Assembly (NCBI RefSeq): GCF_030409755.1
Contig: NZ_JAUFQE010000002.1
Coordinates: 2,914,001-2,978,000, forward strand
From: Vibrio lentus
GTDB lineage: Bacteria > Pseudomonadota > Gammaproteobacteria > Enterobacterales > Vibrionaceae
Length of the DNA stretch: 64,000 nucleotides
Direction: 5' to 3'
In this document: piece after piece, positions 1-7,407 of the stretch
How the letters are laid out: each line of letters starts with the position of its first letter
Position numbering within the stretch: position 1 is the first letter of the stretch
The notes under the pieces: generated by a model
The model's database searches: none
Told to the model about the DNA's origin: nothing
Seen by the model: only the letters and a program-made list of their open reading frames with translations
Made by a program: the position numbers and the translations under genes

Positions 1-60
1 TGCGCGAAGTGCTAAACGGCCGATACGACCAAAACCATTAATACCTACTTTGACTGTCAT
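1..60 (-). CDS. Glyceraldehyde-3-phosphate dehydrogenase, N-terminal fragment (window edge), probably the ArsJ-associated type
   Basis: Only the first 20 codons are inside the window; the gene continues past the left edge. They encode MTVKVGINGFGRIGRLALRA, the NAD-binding Rossmann start of GapDH with the GxGRxGR motif. The gene starts 41 bp after the stop of an ArsR-type repressor on the same strand. In many Vibrio and other proteobacteria that order is followed by arsJ: GapDH makes 1-arseno-3-phosphoglycerate from arsenate and the ArsJ permease exports it. The residues RLALRA differ from the RFVFRA I expect in housekeeping GapA of vibrios. The family call is firm. The arsenate role is inferred from the neighbour, and arsJ is not visible. 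Confidence 0.8.
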   Translation of the reverse strand, partial: MTVKVGINGFGRIGRLALRA

Positions 61-101
61 TTTCTGTTCTCTCAGCTCGTGGTGAATCTAAAAATATTAA
101 A

Positions 102-443
102 TTAAACGCAACATTGAGGGCGTGAAGTCATTGCTTCTAAGCGCTCACTATCTTGTTGGTATTCCGTTTTCAAACAGTTCGATGCGATAAGGTCATCGAT
201 TAACTTTAGCATCCAACCCGGTAAGTCTTGTGATAGGCGGTAGAACACCCATTGCCCTTGGCGAACGTCAGTTAAAATGCCGTTTGAACGCAACTGCGCT
301 AGGTGACGAGATACCTTTGGCTGACTTTCTTGCAATGCCTGAGTTAGCTCACCAACAGATAAGCACTCATTGCGCACTATCAACATTAAGCAACGCACTC
401 GCGTCTCATCAGACAGTAATTTGAAAAATTGGTGAGGAAGCAT
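102..443 (-). CDS. arsR: ArsR/SmtB-family metalloregulatory repressor
   Basis: A 113-residue winged-helix repressor of the ArsR/SmtB family. The HTH lies at about residues 29-70, with the recognition helix around QPKVSRHLAQLR followed by a wing (VRQGQWVFYRL). The classical ELCVCDL arsenic-binding motif is absent; the corresponding segment reads SVGELTQAL. Cysteines are at positions 18, 27, 90, 111 and 112. A C-terminal Cys-Cys pair is compatible with the alternative As(III) site in which C-terminal cysteines bind the metalloid. It is co-oriented with, and 41 bp upstream of, a GapDH gene, suggesting an arsenate-responsive operon. Loss of DNA binding on As(III) is inferred from the family. Confidence 0.85.
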   Translation of the reverse strand: MLPHQFFKLLSDETRVRCLMLIVRNECLSVGELTQALQESQPKVSRHLAQLRSNGILTDVRQGQWVFYRLSQDLPGWMLKLIDDLIASNCLKTEYQQDSERLEAMTSRPQCCV

Positions 444-449
444 AACTAC

Positions 450-473
450 ATACTCATATATGGATATGCGTAT
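450..473. promoter_or_regulatory. Probable ArsR operator (inverted repeat)
   Basis: Arms ATACTCATAT and ATATGCGTAT are separated by 4 bp and match as an inverted repeat at 9 of 10 positions. The element ends 6 bp upstream of the arsR start codon. AT-rich ATA-type palindromes at this place are typical ArsR-family operators, so autorepression of the arsR operon is likely. Confidence 0.55.
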
Positions 474-483
474 ATATTAATTA

Positions 484-513
484 TTAAAAAACGCACGTCA
501 AGGCGTGCGTTTC
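484..513 (-). terminator. Rho-independent terminator of the EAL-HDOD gene
   Basis: The stem ACGCACG/CGTGCGT has a 6-nt loop and is followed, on the minus strand, by a run of T. It lies 30 bp past the stop codon of the EAL-HDOD gene. Confidence 0.75.
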
Positions 514-542
514 AATTGTCATAAAAGTTTAACGAAGAGAAA

Positions 543-1763
543 TCAGAGCTGGTTGGTTACGTTATGACTCCAGCGTTGGGCTTCGGTGAGCTCGGTTTTG
601 ACCTGATCAACATTCAGTCCCAAGTGAGCACAGTGCTTATCAATCTGTTGCCAATCCGCATGCTCAAAGCTCTCTTCAAGCGCTAAAAGCGTCCCGTATG
701 GCCCTTCTCTACGTAACAAAGCGACCTTGATGGTTTTAGATAATGGGAGTTGTTCAACCAAGTTTTCTAGCGATAAATCTAACAGGGCATCGAGCGACGA
801 AAACAAACCAATCATGAAGGCTTGTTCAGCATGCCCTGAAAACGGCTGATAGCGGGACATGCGCTGACAGAACTGAGCACGCTGAAGCGATAAACTGTAT
901 AACTCTTTCGGCTTTTTATCTGACACGTAAGAAGCCACCGCCAGCGAAACAAACATTTTAAGTTTTTCTTGCCCCAGATAAACCAAGGCCTGACGGAAAG
1001 AAGAGATCGTCACTTCAAGACGCGGCGACATGGAATTTACGAAGCGTAAAAGCTTGTATGACAACGCCACATCTTTGGCCACGATATTTTCAACTCGTTG
1101 AAAATCGACATTGGCTTTACACACTTCTTGAAACAGCTCCATAGCAATCACCTGCTCCGGGCTAATGTACTTGGTTTTGACTATTTCAGGCTTACTGAAG
1201 AAGTACCCTTGAAAAAACCGGAAGCCCGCTTCTTTGGCTTGTTGGAATTCTTGTTCGGTTTCGACACGCTCAGCAAGAAAGCTAAACTTCTTCCCTTCGT
1301 GTTTTCTTACCAGTTCACACGCTTCATCCAAGCCCATCTGCATGATATCGAGCTTAACAATATGTGTGTATTTTAGGAAACGTTCCCATTCTGGCGTTGA
1401 AGTAAAATCATCTAAGGCAATCATATAGCCCGCTTGATGCAACTCTTTCACCGCTTCGAGCAATTCGTCCGTCGGTTGGCAGGTTTCAAGGATCTCAACC
1501 ACGACCTTGTCTTTTGGCAAGCTCAAAGGCAACCGGCGAATCAGGCTTTGATAAGGGAAATTAATAAAACAACGTGAAGATGGGATCGAAGGGTTAAGCC
1601 CAACCGACAAGAAGTTCTCAACAATCAAACGATACGTTGCACGATTAGACTCAATATGCGCAGGATAGGCATTCCTTTCTCCGTCGCGAAACAACAGCTC
1701 ATAACCAAGCGTGTTCTTCTTACGATTTAAGATAGGTTGTCTAGCAACGTAGGTAGCGGTCAT
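543..1763 (-). CDS. EAL-HDOD (YuxH-type) signalling protein
   Basis: 406 residues with an N-terminal EAL-like domain (about 1-200) and a C-terminal HDOD domain (about 200-395). The N-terminus VARQPILNRKKNTLGYELLFRD is typical of the YuxH family. The EAL signature is altered to ELLFR, and the later motif is ALDDFTSTPEWE rather than DDFGxGYS. c-di-GMP hydrolysis is therefore doubtful and binding or scaffolding is more likely. The HDOD domain carries the conserved NSMSPRLEVTISSFRQALVYLG region and belongs to the HD superfamily without catalytic metal ligands. These proteins often link c-di-GMP to motility or biofilm control. It is monocistronic, with its own terminator. No strong Shine-Dalgarno sequence precedes the start. 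Confidence 0.85.
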   Translation of the reverse strand: MTATYVARQPILNRKKNTLGYELLFRDGERNAYPAHIESNRATYRLIVENFLSVGLNPSIPSSRCFINFPYQSLIRRLPLSLPKDKVVVEILETCQPTDELLEAVKELHQAGYMIALDDFTSTPEWERFLKYTHIVKLDIMQMGLDEACELVRKHEGKKFSFLAERVETEQEFQQAKEAGFRFFQGYFFSKPEIVKTKYISPEQVIAMELFQEVCKANVDFQRVENIVAKDVALSYKLLRFVNSMSPRLEVTISSFRQALVYLGQEKLKMFVSLAVASYVSDKKPKELYSLSLQRAQFCQRMSRYQPFSGHAEQAFMIGLFSSLDALLDLSLENLVEQLPLSKTIKVALLRREGPYGTLLALEESFEHADWQQIDKHCAHLGLNVDQVKTELTEAQRWSHNVTNQL

Positions 1764-1807
1764 TTATTGATAACTCTATTGGTTTAACGATAACTCTATT
1801 GCCTAAA

Positions 1808-2425
1808 CTAAGCTTTCGCGGCAGCCAGCAAAGCACCGCAGCCCATGAACATACCACCAAATATTTTATTTATCTTACCCATTACACGATCAGAACGAAT
1901 AAAACGTCCCATTTGTGAAGCTAATGAGGTGTAACCCAACATAACCACGCTATCAATGAATACAGTGGTTACACCAAGTACTAATAGCTGTGGAGCCTGA
2001 GGCTGTGTCGGGTCGATAAATTGAGGAAACAGGGCCACCAAAAACACGATAGATTTCGGATTGGTTAAATTAATAAGCACGGCATTGCGCAGTAATCTTC
2101 CGCTCGATAATGTTGTGCTCTCTTCTGAAGCCACCAAGCTAGAGTTATCACGCCACTTTTGAATGCCCAACCACAAAAGATAAGCCACACCGACCCATTT
2201 GATGATAGTGAAAGCCAATGCGGATTGAGCGACTAGTGCACCAATGCCCGCACCCACCAGCATGATGTGGAATGCTAGACCAAGCTGTAAGCCTGCGATC
2301 GACGCGAGTGACTTCTTGGTACCATAACTTAGCCCATTGCTGATTGAATTAACGGTACCTGAGCCCGGAGCCAAACTAAACAAAATCGCCGTGACGACAT
2401 AAGCAAGCCAAACATGAGTATCCAT
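1808..2425 (-). CDS. LysE/RhtB-family amino-acid exporter
   Basis: A small inner-membrane exporter of about 205 residues with six predicted membrane segments. It carries the family signature near the N-terminus (SLAPGSGTVNSISNGLSYG) and the second conserved block LINLTNPKSIVFLVALFPQF. Members export amino acids such as homoserine, threonine or lysine; the substrate cannot be read from the sequence. Two in-frame ATGs exist at 2431 and 2425. The AAGGA ribosome site sits directly against the first and about 7 nt before the second, so I chose 2425. It is divergent from pldB across about 80 bp. Confidence 0.85.
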   Translation of the reverse strand: MDTHVWLAYVVTAILFSLAPGSGTVNSISNGLSYGTKKSLASIAGLQLGLAFHIMLVGAGIGALVAQSALAFTIIKWVGVAYLLWLGIQKWRDNSSLVASEESTTLSSGRLLRNAVLINLTNPKSIVFLVALFPQFIDPTQPQAPQLLVLGVTTVFIDSVVMLGYTSLASQMGRFIRSDRVMGKINKIFGGMFMGCGALLAAAKA

Positions 2426-2506
2426 TTGCATTTCCTTACTAGTTCTTTAATCTAACAACATTAGTAGCGATGACGCTCTCACATGCATCAGTTCAGGTAA
2501 TTTCCC

Positions 2507-3487
2507 ATGGAAAACCACAGTGCCGCCCCTGTTTCATACACGCAAGAACCTGAGTTCGAGCAAGCGATTAAACACCCGATCCCTGCCCTTTGGCAACAAC
2601 GAAAAGATGGGTATATCACATCATCTGGTAAAAAGAAGCTGTACTGGTGTAGCTTAACCTCACCGACGCACACCAAAGCCATTGTGATTTCAAATGGTCG
2701 CATCGAATGCTGCTTAAAATACCAAGAACTCTTTTACGACTTCTATCAACAAGGCTATGACGTTTATTCATTTGACCACCAAGGTCAAGGCCAGTCGGAA
2801 CGTATGGTAACAGACTCTGACATTGGTCACATTCATGAGTTTGATGATTACGTATCAGACATGTCCGACATCATTAACAGTTTTAATCTTAGCCGATATT
2901 CCAATCGTTATCTGCTAGCGCACTCAATGGGCAGCACCATTGCTACTCGCTACCTACAGACCAACCCTAACCACCCATTTGACAAAGCGACTCTCTGTGC
3001 TCCCATGTTTGGGATCAATACTGAATGGTACTTCAAGCCCATCGCGATGGTTGTTGGACAAGTACTCACTGCTTGCTATACCAAACCGACTTATGCCCCT
3101 GGGCAACAAGCGTATTACTCCAAGCCATTCGAAAATAATTTACTTAGCCACAGCAAGGTTCGTTACCAGTGGTTCCGACGCCTGTATGACGAGTCACCTT
3201 CTTTGCAAGTTGGCGGACCAAGCACTCGCTGGGTATGGCAAGGGTTAATGGCTGCGAAGCAGGCAATCCAACAAACTCGTCAAATCAAAATCCCGCTGCT
3301 ATTGATTCAGGCCGGAAACGAGAAGATTGTCAGTAACGATGCTCAATTGAAGTTCATCAAGAAGCTGAAGAAAACCAACTCAGCTTGCCAGTTTAAGGCC
3401 ATTGAAGGATCTAGGCATGAGGTGTTGTTTGAAAAGGATGAATATCGTAATCAAACACTGGATGCCATTAATCAGTTTTTTGCTTAA
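2507..3487 (+). CDS. pldB: Lysophospholipase L2 (alpha/beta hydrolase)
   Basis: A 326-residue alpha/beta-hydrolase of the monoacylglycerol lipase/PldB group. The nucleophile elbow is LLAHSMGS with Ser140. The oxyanion region is SNGRIECCLKYQEL, and the expected late His lies in GSRHEVLFEKD, with the acid probably upstream in the LLLIQAGNEKIVSND block. PldB removes the remaining acyl chain from lysophospholipids at the inner membrane. The next gene on this strand is the HAD phosphatase yigL, the same pldB-yigL order as in Escherichia coli, which supports the symbol. An AGGTAA ribosome site lies about 7 nt before the ATG. Confidence 0.88.
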   Translation: MENHSAAPVSYTQEPEFEQAIKHPIPALWQQRKDGYITSSGKKKLYWCSLTSPTHTKAIVISNGRIECCLKYQELFYDFYQQGYDVYSFDHQGQGQSERMVTDSDIGHIHEFDDYVSDMSDIINSFNLSRYSNRYLLAHSMGSTIATRYLQTNPNHPFDKATLCAPMFGINTEWYFKPIAMVVGQVLTACYTKPTYAPGQQAYYSKPFENNLLSHSKVRYQWFRRLYDESPSLQVGGPSTRWVWQGLMAAKQAIQQTRQIKIPLLLIQAGNEKIVSNDAQLKFIKKLKKTNSACQFKAIEGSRHEVLFEKDEYRNQTLDAINQFFA

Positions 3488-3677
3488 TGTCAGCGGGATA
3501 ACAAGAGGCGCGACGAATAAAAAAGATAAGCGCTAAAGAGGAAGAGAAGTAAGTGAGCTTTGCCCTCTTTTCTTTCGCAGATTTGGCATACAATTTCTGC
3601 ATAGAGATATTGTACTTTAGAGGATGCTAGCACTGGCTAGTGTCGATATCAGCTAAGCATTTTGCAATGAGGGTTAA

Positions 3678-4505
3678 ATGACTATTCCTGCACTAAAAGA
3701 TTCCGTGAAAATCGTTGCCTCTGATTTAGATGGTACGCTTCTGGCTCCCAACCATCAGTTAAGCGCTTTTACCAAGCTAACACTTAAGAAGTTACACGAC
3801 CAAGGCTACACCTTTATCTTCGCGACCGGCCGCCATCATGTAGATGTTGCTGGTATTCGTGAGATAGCAGGAATTCCGGCGTATATGATCACTTCAAACG
3901 GTGCACGCGTGCACGACCAAAATGATCAACTAATGTATAGCCAGAACGTGCCTCAGGATTTAGTTCAGCCTGTTATTGATGTGGTTCGCCAAGATCCAAA
4001 CATTTTCATTCACATGTACCAGAATGAAGATTGGCTACTGGACCGTGAAGACGAAATGCTAGCAAAATTCCACAGTGAGTCAGGCTTTAGCTACAAGCGA
4101 TTTGAAGCCGACAAAGCACCAAGTGATGGCATTGCGAAAGTCTTCTTCACGCACCCAGAGCAAGACCATGAGTATCTGGTCACATTTGAGCAGAAGCTAA
4201 AAGACGCTTTTGGAGACAAACTCAATATCGCCTTTTCAACACCTTGGTGCTTAGAAGTCATGGCCGCTGAAGTCTCTAAAGGGCATGCCTTAGACGCTGT
4301 TGCGAAATCACTCAATCTGAGCCTCGAGAACTGTGTTGCCTTTGGTGATGGTATGAATGATGCTGAAATGCTCGCAATGGCTGGTAAAGGTTTAGTCATG
4401 GAGACTTCACACCATAAAGTGAAAGAAGCGCTACCCAATAATGAAGTAATCGGCAGTAATGCCGACGATGCGGTTGCGCACTACTTAGAAAAGCACCTGC
4501 TTTAA
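3678..4505 (+). CDS. yigL: Cof-type HAD phosphatase YigL
   Basis: 275 residues, HAD superfamily, class IIB (Cof type). Motif I is ASDLDGTLL with nucleophile Asp16 and acid Asp18, motif II is FATGR, and motif IV is FGDGMNDAEML. In E. coli, YigL dephosphorylates pyridoxal phosphate and sugar phosphates; substrate use here is inferred. It follows pldB, as in enterobacteria, but with a 190-bp gap, so it may have its own promoter. A GAGGG ribosome site precedes the ATG, and a strong terminator follows. Confidence 0.87.
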   Translation: MTIPALKDSVKIVASDLDGTLLAPNHQLSAFTKLTLKKLHDQGYTFIFATGRHHVDVAGIREIAGIPAYMITSNGARVHDQNDQLMYSQNVPQDLVQPVIDVVRQDPNIFIHMYQNEDWLLDREDEMLAKFHSESGFSYKRFEADKAPSDGIAKVFFTHPEQDHEYLVTFEQKLKDAFGDKLNIAFSTPWCLEVMAAEVSKGHALDAVAKSLNLSLENCVAFGDGMNDAEMLAMAGKGLVMETSHHKVKEALPNNEVIGSNADDAVAHYLEKHLL

Positions 4506-4535
4506 TCTAATCTAGTCAAAGATATCTGAATAAAT

Positions 4536-4565
4536 AAAAAGGCAGCCAATGGCTGCCTTTTTTGA
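4536..4565. terminator. Bidirectional Rho-independent terminator after yigL
   Basis: The stem AAAGGCAGCC/GGCTGCCTTT has a 3-nt loop, with A and T tracts on both sides. It sits between the convergent yigL and EVE-domain genes and can serve both. Confidence 0.88.
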
Positions 4566-4592
4566 ACCTTACGCTAAAAGCTTCCTCTAACG

Positions 4593-5060
4593 CTAACGAG
4601 AACCGAGTACTTCTTTCCCTAAGATCGCCTGCCACTCCTGCTCAGTAACAGGCATGATAGATAAGCGATTGCCTCGTTTAACCAGCGGCATTTCTGCTAG
4701 CTCAGGCATAGCTTTCAGCGTTGCTAAAGGGATCAAGCGCTCAGTTACTCGCACAAATTCGACATCAACCATTATCCAACGCGGATTCTCTGGCGAAGAT
4801 TTAGCATCATAGTAATCACTTTCTGGGTCGAATTGAAAATGATCTGGATAGGCTTCTCTGGTTACCTTAGCGATCCCTGCTACGCCAACTTTTTTGCATG
4901 ATGAATGGTATATCATCACCAGATCTCCAAGCTTGACGTCATCACGCATCATGTTTCGAGCCTGATAGTTGCGTACACCCTCCCAACAAGAGGTTTTTTG
5001 CACTCTAAGAGTCTGAATAGAGAAGGTGTCGGGTTCTGTTTTAAATAACCAATATGCCAT
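4593..5060 (-). CDS. EVE domain-containing protein
   Basis: 155 residues making up a single EVE domain (PUA-like fold). Typical blocks are MAYWLFKTEPDTFSI at the N-terminus, CWEGVRNYQARNMMRD, and GDLVMIYHSSCKKVGVAGIAKV. EVE proteins bind modified nucleobases in DNA or RNA and are found both as housekeeping genes and fused to restriction enzymes. No restriction gene is nearby, so a core RNA-related role is more plausible. The gene is divergent from the lipoprotein gene at 5100. Confidence 0.85.
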   Translation of the reverse strand: MAYWLFKTEPDTFSIQTLRVQKTSCWEGVRNYQARNMMRDDVKLGDLVMIYHSSCKKVGVAGIAKVTREAYPDHFQFDPESDYYDAKSSPENPRWIMVDVEFVRVTERLIPLATLKAMPELAEMPLVKRGNRLSIMPVTEQEWQAILGKEVLGSR

Positions 5061-5099
5061 AATAAATCCAATTAACGGTTGCTCCGAGGAAGATATAAC

Positions 5100-6644
5100 A
5101 TGAAGGTAATGAAAAACCCAGTGACATGGCTAGTCGCATTCGCTTTACAAGGCTGTGTATCGGCTCCAGATACGCCGCAACAACCTGAATTACCACCAGC
5201 AACCTTAGATGAACCACTGAGCATTCAACCGCAAACCTTCATCATGCGTGGTCAAGTTGTGGTGGGTCATGAAAGCCGAACTTTCACGCCTTGCGGCAGC
5301 CAACAACAATACTGGTTAGATTTATCACCAGAATTAGCGCTCGAAGCACAAGGGCTGGCAACCAGACCTTATCAAGCCTTATACGGCGAGCTTATCGGCC
5401 ATTTAACCGTTCCTAGCCAAACGGGATACAATGCCGACTTCACCGCACGCTTCGTAGTTGACCAAGTCAATGTGCTAACGGCAGAGAACCCTGAACGTTG
5501 TGACCAACCACTTCGCGCAACACGCGCTTTTGGTAACGAACCTTACTGGTCAGCAACCTTCGATAAAGACCAACTCAAATACACTAAGATGGGCGAAGAA
5601 CCTCAGCGCCTCGATATCGAATCAAGCCGCACCTCACCAAGCACTCGCGACTACCAGCTTAAAGGTAATCAGGGACAAGGTGAGCTAAACCTTAAAAAGG
5701 AGAGCTGCAGCGATGGCATGAGTGACTCTATCTATGGCTGGCACGCCAAACTTAATCTCAATGACAGCAACTACAATGGCTGTGCAATGGTGGCCAATCA
5801 AGATCCAACGCTGAACTGGAGTGGACTCTACTTCGCAAGCTCAACGCAGAACACTGGCTTCTCTATCAACCTAGAACTCAACGACGACCACAGCGCTATT
5901 ACAACTTACTCGTACAGCAATGGCGATCCTTCTATTGTTGAACAGGGCTTCTGGCAGCAACTTAACCAAAATCAGGTACAGGTTGTGATGACTCGCCACC
6001 AGCAACAGTACTTAATCTCTGAGCGCGTCTTCACACTCGATAACGGCAAACTGGTCGCTGAAAAAGAGAAAGTGGGCAATGTTGTCTACCCTATTGCCAA
6101 TGGCGGTCTAGTGCTATTCGAAGCTAAGGGTACACAAGCGCAGGTTAATACGACCACCAACGTTGATCTCACCGCAAAGCAGATAAACTCGAGTGATCAA
6201 CTTGATCAAAAAGTCGACCAAGCGATCCGTGAGTATTTTAAGATCAACAACACCGAACCAGACAATACTCAGTACCGCTGGCTAACCTACGATCTGAACG
6301 GTGATGGCAAAGAAGAGTTGTTTGCTCAACTGAACTGGTGTGGCTCGGGTGGCTGTACATTGCTTATCTTTGAGAACCACCAAGACAACTGGCGCTTCAA
6401 TAGCCGAGTGACACTGGTTAAAGGCGATATACGCTTAGGAAAGTCGCAAAATCATGGCTGGCAGGATCTGATCTTCAATGTCAGCGGCGGTGGAGCAACA
6501 CCTGCGAAGCACACGCTGTCTTATACCGGTGTTAGCTACCCACTGAATCCAAGCGTCGCTCCAGTTGCAAATGATGCTGATATCAGCGATGTGGTTCTGT
6601 TTGCTGATGGCGTATCAGCAGCACAAAGCGGAGTTAAGCTATAA
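5100..6644 (+). CDS. Large COG3650-type lipoprotein of unknown function
   Basis: 514 residues from an ATG preceded by a GAGGA ribosome site; an upstream in-frame TTG at 5079 lacks one. The signal peptide ends in the lipobox LQGC, predicting lipidation and envelope location. Residues 40-250 resemble the COG3650 family (FTPCGSQQQYWLDL, TRAFGNEPYWSATF, NGCAMVANQD). A middle NlpE-like part follows (YTYSNGD...). The C-terminal 130 residues contain a DLNGDGKEELF calcium-loop-like segment typical of VCBS/FG-GAP-like modules. Its partner and function are unknown. The stop is 2 bp before the tapT start, so the two genes are probably cotranscribed. Confidence 0.75.
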   Translation: MKVMKNPVTWLVAFALQGCVSAPDTPQQPELPPATLDEPLSIQPQTFIMRGQVVVGHESRTFTPCGSQQQYWLDLSPELALEAQGLATRPYQALYGELIGHLTVPSQTGYNADFTARFVVDQVNVLTAENPERCDQPLRATRAFGNEPYWSATFDKDQLKYTKMGEEPQRLDIESSRTSPSTRDYQLKGNQGQGELNLKKESCSDGMSDSIYGWHAKLNLNDSNYNGCAMVANQDPTLNWSGLYFASSTQNTGFSINLELNDDHSAITTYSYSNGDPSIVEQGFWQQLNQNQVQVVMTRHQQQYLISERVFTLDNGKLVAEKEKVGNVVYPIANGGLVLFEAKGTQAQVNTTTNVDLTAKQINSSDQLDQKVDQAIREYFKINNTEPDNTQYRWLTYDLNGDGKEELFAQLNWCGSGGCTLLIFENHQDNWRFNSRVTLVKGDIRLGKSQNHGWQDLIFNVSGGGATPAKHTLSYTGVSYPLNPSVAPVANDADISDVVLFADGVSAAQSGVKL

Positions 6645-6646
6645 CC

Positions 6647-7243
6647 ATGAGTAATCAACAAGCTTGCGGTGGTTGTGGCTTCACTCATCAATGTATTTGT
6701 CATCGCATACCAAGTGTTGAAAGCCAAACTGATCTTGTACTGCTCACTCATGAGAATGAACTATCGAGAGACACCAATACCGGAAAGTTACTTGAGCAAT
6801 CTATTCAGCAATGTCAGTCCTTCGTATGGCAACGAAAGACACCACCAGAAGAGTTGATTGCCTTACTCGAAGACAAAGCATTGCAGCCTTTTTTGCTGTT
6901 TCCAAGTGACAACAGTATTGAGTGCCAGCAGGCCGTATCCTCTGTAGCTGGAGATCGTAAGCCGTTATTCATCATCTTGGATGGGACATGGCAGGAAGCG
7001 AAGAAAATGCTCAACAAGAGCGCGTGGTTAAACACCCTTCCTCAAATCCATCTCGATATCACGACTGAATCGTCATACACCTTGCGCCGCAATCAAGACA
7101 GCGGGCACTTATGTACCTGCGAAGTTGGCGTTGAGTTGCTAAAAACGTTAGGTGAAATCGAACCGGCTAAGTTGATTAACGATTACTACCAACACTACCT
7201 AAAGGTCTTTCAAGCAGATAAATGTGGTCATTCACTCAAGTAG
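6647..7243 (+). CDS. tapT: DTW-domain tRNA-uridine aminocarboxypropyltransferase (TapT/YfiP family)
   Basis: 198 residues of the DTW family. The N-terminus has a cysteine cluster C7, C10, C16, C18 (CGGCGFTHQCICHRIP), probably zinc-binding. The signature DGTWQEAKKML and the downstream RRNQDSGHLCTCE block complete the domain. E. coli TapT transfers the aminocarboxypropyl group of S-adenosylmethionine to U47 of tRNA variable loops, giving acp3U. The gene lies 2 bp after the lipoprotein gene and ends before a strong hairpin terminator. The symbol is assigned by domain architecture; a second DTW paralogue elsewhere cannot be excluded. Confidence 0.82.
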   Translation: MSNQQACGGCGFTHQCICHRIPSVESQTDLVLLTHENELSRDTNTGKLLEQSIQQCQSFVWQRKTPPEELIALLEDKALQPFLLFPSDNSIECQQAVSSVAGDRKPLFIILDGTWQEAKKMLNKSAWLNTLPQIHLDITTESSYTLRRNQDSGHLCTCEVGVELLKTLGEIEPAKLINDYYQHYLKVFQADKCGHSLK

Positions 7244-7289
7244 ATTAAGCCACGTATAAGCTTGCGGTAGATAACGTAAAACTGAAACA

Positions 7290-7320
7290 AAAAGGGTGAG
7301 CCATAAGCTCACCCTTTTTA
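7290..7320. terminator. Bidirectional terminator between tapT and the FIST-GGDEF-EAL gene
   Basis: The stem GGGTGAG/CTCACCC is extended by A/T pairs, with a 7-nt loop. It is flanked by A and T tracts and lies between convergent genes. Confidence 0.85.
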
Positions 7321-7407
7321 CATCTAACGTTAATCTATTGAACCGATCGGTGTTTCACGTGAAACCGACACTCTGGCTGCTCTTTGAAAGAAATTTAACT
7401 CGTTCGA

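Noticed and set aside
1769..1801. Two direct copies of GATAACTCTATTG, 20 bp apart, before the EAL-HDOD gene
   Set aside because: Real but very short; without symmetry or a known regulator consensus it cannot be called an operator.
3530..3575. Possible terminator after pldB (AAAGAGG...CCTCTTTT)
   Set aside because: The loop is about 24 nt and the stem is short, so it is not convincing.
4593..5060. EVE-domain gene as part of a modification-dependent defence system
   Set aside because: No restriction endonuclease or methyltransferase is adjacent; neighbours are housekeeping genes, so a core role is more likely.
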